Shown here in pieces: positions 58,312-64,000 of a stretch of 64,000 nt of DNA. The notes below the pieces were generated by a model. The model was not told where the DNA came from. It searched no databases and was given only the letters and a program-made list of their open reading frames with translations. Position 1 is the stretch's first letter. Each line of letters begins with the position of its first letter. The stretch is from Actinomycetota bacterium (GTDB lineage: Bacteria; Actinomycetota; Thermoleophilia; Solirubrobacterales; 70-9), in NCBI GenBank assembly GCA_018268675.1, contig JAFDWB010000074.1, forward strand, positions 1 to 64,000, written 5' to 3'. Position numbers and translations under genes: made by a program.

Positions 58312-59948
58312 CGGCCACCGCCGGCGGTCGCGCCGCGGCCGGCGCCGAGCAGCTCCAGCGGTCGCAGCTCGCGGGTGCGGTGGCGCTCCTCGTTCAGGTC
58401 ACGCAGGCGGCCCTCGAGGAGCTGTTCCAGGCGCACGGTCCCGACCGCCACCCCGGGGAGCGAGCGCGCGGCGACCGGCAGCTCGGTCCGCCCCGACTCG
58501 GCCATCGCGTAGGCGACGTGGCGGAGCGTGTCGTCGGTGAAGACGAAGGGGGCGCCGATGGGCCCCCCGGGCGCGTCGCGGTCGCTCATCACGTCGGCGA
58601 CGAATAACACCTCGAGCGGGTCGACGCTGTATTCGCGGGTCAGGTGGACGCCGCGGCGGGCGATCTTCTCGGTGAGGACGGAGCGGCGCAGGATCAGGAT
58701 CGAGATCGCGTAGGCGGCGGTGGCGCCGATCAGGAGCGGCAGCAGCGCTTCGTAGCGGTGGGTGAGCTCGAGCGCGAAGACGACGCCGGTGAGCGGCGAG
58801 CGCATCAGCCCACCGAGCACCCCCGCGAGCCCGACCAGCGGCCAGAACCCGGGCGCCACGTGGGGGAAGATCTGCGCCTCGAGGCCGCCGAGCGCGCCGC
58901 CGATCATCAGCATCGGCGCCAGCACGCCGCCGGAGGTCCCCGAGCCGAGCGAGAGGGACCAGATCAGCGTCTTCACGATCAGGATGCCGACGATCAGGTT
59001 GAGGGCGATGGTGCCGTTCAGCTCCGACCCGATCACGTCGTAGCCGACCCCGAGGGCCTGCGGCACGACCAGGCCGCCGAGGCCGATGACGAGGCCGCCG
59101 ATCGCGGGCCACCACATCCAGTGGATCGGCAGGCGGGCGAAGGTGTCCTCGGAGAGGTAGACGAGCGAGGTGGCGAGGAGGGCGAGCAGGCCGGCGAGGA
59201 TGCCGGAGACGACGCAGAGCGCGTAGGAGGCGGCGTCGAGGTGGAGGGCGCCGGTCGGGGTCGGGAAGATCGGGCCGCTGCCGAGGAGCGGGACGCGGAC
59301 GATGGTGGCGACGGCGACGGCGGCGGCGACCGGGACGAAGCTGCGCGGTCGCCACTCGAAGAGGAGCAGCTCGACCGCCAGCAGGACGGAGGCGAGCGGC
59401 GCGTCGAAGGTCGCCGCCATGCCTGCGGCGGCGCCGGCGACGAGGAGGGTCTTGCGCTCGTCGGCGCTCAGGTGCAGGAGCTGCGCCGAGATCGAGCCGA
59501 AGGCGCCGCCGGTCATGATGATCGGGCCCTCGGCGCCGAACGGGCCACCGGTGCCGATCGCGACCGCCGAGGCGAGCGGCTTCAACAGCGCCACCCGCGG
59601 TTGGACCTTGCTGCCGCCGGTGAGGATCGATTCGATCGCCTCGGGGATGCCGTGGCCGCGGATCTTCTCCGAGCCGAAGCGCGCGACGAGGCCGACGACG
59701 AGGCCGCCGCAGATCGGCGCCAGGAGGATCAGCAGCGGCGGGTGGGGGGCCGCGCCGGGGGCGACCAGCGCGGTGCCGAGCCGCTGGTAGAAGACGAGGT
59801 TCGTGATCAGCCCGATCAGCCGCAGCAGGCACCAGGCGACGCCGGCGCTGACCGCCCCGATCGGCAGCGCGAACGCGGTGATCGCGAGCAGCCGCGGGCC
59901 GACGTCGAAGTCGCCTAGGTGTCGGAGGTCGGTAGTGGCGGCGGGCAC
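58308..59948 (-). CDS. ClC-family chloride channel/antiporter with a C-terminal CBS-like region
   Basis: 546 residues from GTG 59948. ClC motifs: LTGGSKVQPRVALLKPLASA, TGGPFGAEGPIIMTGGAFGS (the GREGP-type filter, here GAEGP), GMAATFDAPLASVLLAVELL and GSGTSGGVLAPMLMIGGALG. VLGGLMRSPLTGVVFALELT follows. The C-terminal ~90 residues form a partial CBS region (VADVMSDRDAPGG, RHVAYAMAESGRTELPV). The Glu gate is in VVFALELT or GAEGP. ATG 59990 is the alternative start, but it would put a palindrome inside the coding sequence. Confidence 0.88.
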   Translation of the reverse strand: MPAATTDLRHLGDFDVGPRLLAITAFALPIGAVSAGVAWCLLRLIGLITNLVFYQRLGTALVAPGAAPHPPLLILLAPICGGLVVGLVARFGSEKIRGHGIPEAIESILTGGSKVQPRVALLKPLASAVAIGTGGPFGAEGPIIMTGGAFGSISAQLLHLSADERKTLLVAGAAAGMAATFDAPLASVLLAVELLLFEWRPRSFVPVAAAVAVATIVRVPLLGSGPIFPTPTGALHLDAASYALCVVSGILAGLLALLATSLVYLSEDTFARLPIHWMWWPAIGGLVIGLGGLVVPQALGVGYDVIGSELNGTIALNLIVGILIVKTLIWSLSLGSGTSGGVLAPMLMIGGALGGLEAQIFPHVAPGFWPLVGLAGVLGGLMRSPLTGVVFALELTHRYEALLPLLIGATAAYAISILILRRSVLTEKIARRGVHLTREYSVDPLEVLFVADVMSDRDAPGGPIGAPFVFTDDTLRHVAYAMAESGRTELPVAARSLPGVAVGTVRLEQLLEGRLRDLNEERHRTRELRPLELLGAGRGATAGGGR

Positions 59949-59966
59949 GGCGGAGGGTGCCGGAGA

Positions 59967-59987
59967 AAATATCGCATCACGATATTT
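59967..59987. promoter_or_regulatory. perfect AAATATCG palindrome before the ClC-marR operon
   Basis: AAATATCG (59967-59974) and CGATATTT (59980-59987) are exact inverted copies around CATCA. The site ends 19 nt upstream of the preferred GTG start of ClC. It is extremely AT-rich for the region and is the best candidate for MarR binding. Confidence 0.65.
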
Positions 59988-60020
59988 CATCCCCTGCGAT
60001 CCGAACGCGACCCCCTGGTC

Positions 60021-60063
60021 GCGTTCGCACTTATCGACAATAGTTGTGGCCAAGTGCGAACTC
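60021..60063. repeat. 43-bp dispersed palindrome, copy 2
   Basis: Arms GTTCGCACTT (60023-60032) and AAGTGCGAAC (60052-60061) pair perfectly within a 43-bp unit that matches copy 1 (19738-19780) at 32 positions. At position 10 and its partner 34 the G-C pair of copy 1 is a C-G pair here, so pairing is preserved. TTATCGACA and, on the other strand, TTGGCCACA occupy the DnaA-box-like positions. It covers the probable start codon of the next gene. Confidence 0.85.
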
Positions 60064-61967
60064 GCCCGCTTGACAAGCTCCTCGCGCCGCTCACGATCGG
60101 ACCGGTGACGCTGCCCTGCCGGATCGTCTCGACCTCCCACCAGACGGGGCTCGTGGCGGACCACCTGCCGACCGAGGACTTCGTCGCCTATCAGGGGGCG
60201 CGCGCCGCGGGCGGGGCGGGACTGATCGTGATGGAGGCGGTCGCGGTCGCGCCCTCGGGCCTGCTCACCGCCCACACCCTCGCCGGGTACTTCGACTCGA
60301 CCGTCGCCGGGTACCGGCGCGTCGCCGCGGCGGTGCAGCCGCGCGGGACCAAGCTCTTCGTCCAGCTCTTCCACGGCGGCCGCGAGGTGATCGCCGCGGC
60401 GCCGCGGCCGGAGGTGATCTCGGCGGCGGCGCGGCCGAGCCAGCGCTTCCAGACCGAGCCGCGGGCGCTGCGGACCGAGGAGGTGGATGAGCTGGTCGCC
60501 TCCTATGGCCGGTGCGCGGAGCTCGCCGCCGAGGCGGGGCTCGACGGGATCGAGGTGACCGGCGCGCACGGCTATCTGCTCGAGCAGTTCTTCAACCCGG
60601 AGTGGAACGATCGCGAGGACCGCTACGGCGACCCGGCGGCGTTCGCGACCGAGGTGCTCGGCGCGGTGCGCGCGGCGGCGCCGGGGTTGGCGCTCGGGAT
60701 CCGTCTCAGCGCCGACTCGGCGGCCGCGCGGGAGATCGCGCCGCGCCTCGCGCCGCTGGTCGACTACGTCCACCTGGCGATCGGCAACTCGGCGACCTTC
60801 GCCGCCAGCCCCGGGATCGCGCCGCCCCCGCCGGCGCCGCGCAACGCGGTGGCCGAGCTCACCGACCCGTTCAAGCTCGGTCTGCCGTTGCTGGCGACGA
60901 CGCGGATCGTCGAGCCGGCCGAGGCGGATGCGCTGATCGCGGCCGGCGTCGCCGACGCGGTGGGGATGACGCGGGCGCTGATCACCGACCCCGAGCTGCC
61001 GCGCAAGGTCCGCGGCGGGCGGGAGGACGAGGTGGTGCGCTGCATCGGCTGCAACGCCTGCATCGCCCACTACCACGCGGGGACGCCGATCCGCTGCGCG
61101 CAGAACCCGCGCGCGGGGCGCGAGCGGGAGCTCTCTCGGCCGAGGCTCGCGGGCGCGCCGCGCCGCGTCGTGGTGGTCGGGGCCGGGCCCGCGGGCCTGG
61201 CGGCGGCGGCCGAGGCGAGCGCTGCCGGCGACGAGGTGATCGTGCTCGAGCGGGCCGGGCGGATCGGCGGCCAGAGCCGCCTCTTCGGCGCCGCCCCCGG
61301 GCACGGGGAGACGGCGGCGGCGCTGGCGGCCAACTACGAGATGCTGCTCGGGCGCGACAAAGTCGAGGTGCGCCTCGGCACCGAGGCCGACCCGGCGCTC
61401 CTCGCCGAGCTGCGCCCGGACCTCGTCGTGCTCGCCACCGGCGCCCGTCCCTACGCCGAGGCCCCCGACCTCGGCGCGCTCCCGGTCCTCACCGCCTGGG
61501 AGGTCCTCGCCGGCGCCCGCCCCGCGGGCCGGGTCCTGGTCGCCGACTGGGGCGGGGACCCGACCGGCTTCGACACCGCCGAGCTGCTCGCCGCCGAGGG
61601 CGCCCACGTCACCCTCCTCACCGCCGCCCCGATGCCCGGGTACTCCGTCCACCAGTACGCCCGCCACCAGTACCTTGCCCGCCTCGAGCGCGCCGGCGTC
61701 ACCATCCTCTCCGGCCTCGAGCTCGACTCCGCCTCCTCCGGCGAGGTCCGCTGCCGCAGCATCTTCGCCCCCGAGCGCCTCACTCCCCTCGCCGCCGACG
61801 CCGTCGTCCTCGCCCTCGGCCGCGTCCCCGCAGACGACCTCCCCCGCGCCCTCTCCACCGCCGGCTTCCCCTTCACCACCGCCGGCGACTGCCGCTCCCC
61901 CCGCGGTCTCGAGGAGGCGATCCTCGAGGGCACGCTGGCCGTGCGGGCGGCCGTCCCGAGCCAGTAG
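60054..61967 (+). CDS. old-yellow-enzyme/2,4-dienoyl-CoA-reductase-like oxidoreductase
   Basis: About 637 residues from GTG 60054. The N-terminal TIM barrel binds FMN: LLAPLTIGPVTLPCRIVSTS, KLFVQLFHGGREVIAAAPRP and GIEVTGAHGYLLEQFFNPEW with the catalytic H-x-Y region, then NDREDRYGD. The Fe-S site is VRCIGCNACIAHYHAGTPIR and C in RCAQNP. The C-terminal half has the FAD/NAD fold RVVVVGAGPAGLAAAAEASA. The family reduces enoyl compounds or demethylates amines (trimethylamine dehydrogenase branch). The start codon lies in the palindromic repeat, so hairpin formation could limit translation. Confidence 0.88.
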   Translation: MRTRPLDKLLAPLTIGPVTLPCRIVSTSHQTGLVADHLPTEDFVAYQGARAAGGAGLIVMEAVAVAPSGLLTAHTLAGYFDSTVAGYRRVAAAVQPRGTKLFVQLFHGGREVIAAAPRPEVISAAARPSQRFQTEPRALRTEEVDELVASYGRCAELAAEAGLDGIEVTGAHGYLLEQFFNPEWNDREDRYGDPAAFATEVLGAVRAAAPGLALGIRLSADSAAAREIAPRLAPLVDYVHLAIGNSATFAASPGIAPPPPAPRNAVAELTDPFKLGLPLLATTRIVEPAEADALIAAGVADAVGMTRALITDPELPRKVRGGREDEVVRCIGCNACIAHYHAGTPIRCAQNPRAGRERELSRPRLAGAPRRVVVVGAGPAGLAAAAEASAAGDEVIVLERAGRIGGQSRLFGAAPGHGETAAALAANYEMLLGRDKVEVRLGTEADPALLAELRPDLVVLATGARPYAEAPDLGALPVLTAWEVLAGARPAGRVLVADWGGDPTGFDTAELLAAEGAHVTLLTAAPMPGYSVHQYARHQYLARLERAGVTILSGLELDSASSGEVRCRSIFAPERLTPLAADAVVLALGRVPADDLPRALSTAGFPFTTAGDCRSPRGLEEAILEGTLAVRAAVPSQ

Positions 61968-62003
61968 CGGACCGGTGCCGGCGGGCGCGGCGAGGATCGG
62001 GCG

Positions 62004-62384
62004 CTACCCCGGCCCCGCGAGGCCGACCTGGTTGCCCTCCGGATCGCTGAAGCGGCCGACGATCAGCTCGCCGGGGCGGCCGTCGGGGCCGAACTCGCGG
62101 CGGCCGCCGAGGGCCTCGGCCCTCGCCAGGGTCGCCTCGACGTCCTCGACGCCGACGTAGAAGAGGAGCCGAGGCTCGTGGTCGGGGCCGCCGGCGACGC
62201 CGCCGTTCGGTTGGGCGTCGCCGTTGGCCGTGCCGTCGATGTAGCCGTAGCGGCCGGGGGCGGAGACGGCGGGAGATACCGAGTCGCCGAGGGCGTACTC
62301 CCAGTCGAAGAGGTCGGCGTAGAAGCTCTGCAGGCGCTCTGGGTCGGCGCCGATGATCTCGAAGTGCACGACCGGTCGTCCCAT
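62004..62384 (-). CDS. VOC-family protein (glyoxalase/dioxygenase fold)
   Basis: 126 residues from ATG 62384. Two beta-alpha-beta-beta-beta modules: VVHFEIIGADPERLQSFYAD, LFDWEY, then RLLFYVGVEDVEATLARAEA and the closing GRFSDPEGNQVGLAG with the metal-ligand Glu. Small VOC proteins act in detoxification or antibiotic resistance, or bind ligands. ATG 62384 begins exactly at the family start. Confidence 0.88.
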   Translation of the reverse strand: MGRPVVHFEIIGADPERLQSFYADLFDWEYALGDSVSPAVSAPGRYGYIDGTANGDAQPNGGVAGGPDHEPRLLFYVGVEDVEATLARAEALGGRREFGPDGRPGELIVGRFSDPEGNQVGLAGPG

Positions 62385-62467
62385 CGATTCGTCCTTTCGT
62401 CGTGCCGGGCCTGCGGAGGCCCGGCGGTGAGACCTGGGACCGCGCGGGCGGCCCGAACTCATCGCGG

Positions 62468-63574
62468 CTACGCCGAGGCTCCCGCGCGGAACGCCTGGTC
62501 GAGCCCCGGGTGGTAGTGGTCGGCGAAGAGGGTCGCGGTCAGCTCGCCGCGGGAGGAGACGCCGACCTTCTCGAAGATCGCCTTGATGTGGTCGCGCACG
62601 GTGTGGGGGGAGAGGAAGAGCTGCGCCGCCATCTCGCTCGTCTTCGTCCCGCGGGCGATCATCCGGGTGACCTCGAGCTCGCGCGGGGTCAGGCCGTAGG
62701 CCTCGACGATCAGCGGCGCCACCTCGGAGGCCTTGGCGGGCTCGATCACCAGGGCCACCTGGTCGGAGTCGCCGAGGACCGAGGCGTGGGCGAGCAGCCA
62801 CATCCCGCCGATGGTGCGCATCCGCATCCGCGGCGGCCGCTCGCCGAGCTCGTGGCGGCGGCGCGCGGAGATCGCCAGCTGCGAGATCTCGTAAGGCGGC
62901 TCGGGCCCGCGGGCCCGCTCGCCGAGGTCGACCGTCGCCAGGTCGGCGAACCAGGCTTCGGCCTCGCCGGTCATCGAGACCAGCTCGCCGTCGCGGTCGA
63001 CGATCGCCATCCCCGGGCCGCGGTCCGCCACCGCGCCCGCGGCGGGCTCGCTGGTCAGCGCCGCGCGCAGGCCGCGCGCGAGGTGGGGGAGCAGCGAGTC
63101 GACCAGGTCGAGCTCGTCCCCGTCGAAGGCGCTCGCGCCGGTCGTGCGGTTCAGTTGGACGATGCCCCAGGTGAGGCCACCGTCGGTGAGCGTCGCCCGC
63201 AGCTCGGCGTCGATCCCCAGCAGCCCGGCGAACTCGCGCCAGCGCGGGCTGCGCTCGGGCCGACCGCCGGTCGCGGCATGGAGGTCGGCGACGTGGCGGC
63301 GCCCGTCCGCGAGCTCGGCGAACTTGGTGTAGTCGGGGACGAAGAACTCGTGGTCCCAGAAGGTGGAGCAGATCTCGTGCGGGAGCGTGGTCGTCCCGGC
63401 GCCCATCGCCAGGCCTGAGCCGGGGTCGGTGGCCGCGTAGAAGAAGGTGTCGCTGGGGACGGCGCCGGCGACGATCTCACGCGTGGCCTCGAGGAACCGC
63501 TGCGCCGGGAGCCCCGCGCGGGCGAGCTCCTCTGCCTTCGCCAGAGTGGCTTCCTTGGTGGTGGACGAGACCAC
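62468..63574 (-). CDS. LuxR-family transcriptional regulator
   Basis: 368 residues from GTG 63574. The C-terminal LuxR HTH is YGLTPRELEVTRMIARGTKT, then SEMAAQLFLSPHTVRDHIKA and IFEKVGVSSRGELTATLFAD. The N-terminal ~280 residues carry no receiver Asp. They resemble a GAF/PAS-like sensor with TWGIVQLNRTTGASAFDGDE and a PAS-like MAIVDRDGELVSMTGEAEAW. It is divergent from a FAD oxidase gene across 125 nt and may control it. Upstream in-frame residues to 63739 have no domain and cross the promoter. Confidence 0.85.
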   Translation of the reverse strand: MVSSTTKEATLAKAEELARAGLPAQRFLEATREIVAGAVPSDTFFYAATDPGSGLAMGAGTTTLPHEICSTFWDHEFFVPDYTKFAELADGRRHVADLHAATGGRPERSPRWREFAGLLGIDAELRATLTDGGLTWGIVQLNRTTGASAFDGDELDLVDSLLPHLARGLRAALTSEPAAGAVADRGPGMAIVDRDGELVSMTGEAEAWFADLATVDLGERARGPEPPYEISQLAISARRRHELGERPPRMRMRTIGGMWLLAHASVLGDSDQVALVIEPAKASEVAPLIVEAYGLTPRELEVTRMIARGTKTSEMAAQLFLSPHTVRDHIKAIFEKVGVSSRGELTATLFADHYHPGLDQAFRAGASA

Positions 63575-63699
63575 GGTCAGGCGAGGGTAGGACTTCGCCG
63601 CGGCGCCCGCAACCCCCTCAGATAAGGGATTTCGCGGGAGGAGGATCACCCCACGCCGGGGGATTGGAGCGGCGCCCGACGCCGGGCAGGGTGGCGGCC

Positions 63700-64000
63700 A
63701 TGAACTCGCTCGCCGCGTCACCCACCCGTCTCTGTCCAAACCTGACCGTCGTCATCCCGGAGAACACCGGCTACGAGGAGGCGCGGCGCGCCTGGAACCT
63801 GCACGCCGATCTGCGCCCGGCGGCGATCGTCGCCGCTCGCGACGAGGCGGAGGTCGGCGAAGCCGTGCGGCTGGCGCGAGCGCACGGCCTCCAGCTGGTC
63901 CCGTTCACCACGGGCCACCTGGCGACGGCGCTGCCGGACCTCTCCCGCGCGATCCTTCTGCGGCTCGAGTTCGGCCGCGCGGTCGAGGTCGACCCGCCCA
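63700..64000 (+). CDS. FAD-linked oxidase (BBE/FAD_binding_4 type), 3' end outside the window
   Basis: An ATG at 63700 opens a frame that runs off the right edge. It reads ENTGYEEARRAWNLHADLRP, then AAIVAARDEAEVGEAVRLAR and AHGLQLVPFTTGHLATALPD. This is the start of a p-cresol-methylhydroxylase-type FAD domain, as in berberine-bridge-like oxidases. In the usual loop R-G-G-G-H the first residues are replaced by TTGH, which may affect covalent FAD attachment. About 100 residues are visible. It is divergent from the luxR gene. Confidence 0.78.
   Translation, partial: MNSLAASPTRLCPNLTVVIPENTGYEEARRAWNLHADLRPAAIVAARDEAEVGEAVRLARAHGLQLVPFTTGHLATALPDLSRAILLRLEFGRAVEVDPP

Noticed and set aside
59949-61667. 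Upstream extension of the ClC frame (total 1119 codons)
   Set aside because: The ClC family start falls near 59948-59990. The extension is antisense to the old-yellow-enzyme-type gene, which has clear FMN, Fe-S and FAD motifs.

Overview
The window is high-GC DNA, roughly 70% G+C, with dense short-spaced operons and frequent ATGA, GTGA or TGATG overlaps. Gene content points to an actinobacterium of the class Thermoleophilia (order Solirubrobacterales or a relative). Pointers are a paralogous type of small secreted protein, trehalose synthesis by OtsA plus TreT, an encapsulin-type DyP peroxidase and an rpsF-ssb-rpsR-rplI-dnaB core cluster. The lineage is an inference from gene style; no 16S gene is present. 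No tRNA, rRNA, CRISPR array or complete insertion sequence was seen.

Layout. 0-1.4 kb: lower-GC accessory DNA with two exported proteins. 1.4-5.3 kb: a PucR-type regulator, then small two-gene modules (nucleotidyltransferase pair, VapBC with a frameshifted toxin, DUF4926/DUF6883 pair) around a dihydrofolate-reductase-like gene. 5.4-9.5 kb: a UGT-type glycosyltransferase, a coiled-coil protein and a divergent TetR/MFS efflux pair with tandem operator-like sites. 9.6-19.7 kb: an amine catabolism island. It has a GntR regulator, a dimethylglycine/sarcosine-dehydrogenase-like enzyme and an aminoglycoside/choline-kinase-fold protein facing an operon of permease, glutamine-synthetase-like ligase, gamma-glutamyl hydrolase, aldehyde dehydrogenase and a frameshifted SDR. 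This resembles the gamma-glutamylation (Puu) route for polyamines or ethanolamine.

19.7-26.2 kb: mixed accessory genes, including a candidate toxin-antitoxin pair, an M1 peptidase and a junction where two convergent genes have both lost their 3' ends. 26.4-32.8 kb: purA, a second VapBC, then the replication and ribosome cluster, with a DnaC/DnaI-like loader directly after dnaB. 33.3-41.5 kb: trehalose genes, a response regulator-histidine kinase-HtrA envelope-stress operon (similar in layout to MprAB-PepD), thiL and a flippase-like membrane protein. 41.6-51.0 kb: envelope genes: a GT87-like transferase carrying an in-frame palindromic repeat, PBP1, MscS, a CPBP protease with a beta-propeller insert, an L,D-transpeptidase, pyrE, a YceH-family gene and a DUF1906 hydrolase. 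51.3-60 kb: a DyP peroxidase with an encapsulin cargo tail, then a redox/NO-flavoured block (ferredoxin, hemerythrin, haem-copper-like membrane protein, Cys-rich HTH regulator, solitary A2-type oxidase subunit I, MarR, ClC) linked by related GATATTT palindromes. 60-64 kb: an old-yellow-enzyme-type oxidoreductase, a VOC protein, a LuxR regulator and a truncated FAD oxidase.

Two dispersed palindromic repeat families were found by eye. A 43-bp palindrome with DnaA-box-like inner arms occurs at 19738 and 60021. A 49-50 bp palindrome occurs at 42034, inside a coding sequence in frame, and at 51190, between genes. Together with the propeller-bearing protease and the cargo-tagged peroxidase, these are the most unusual items in the window.
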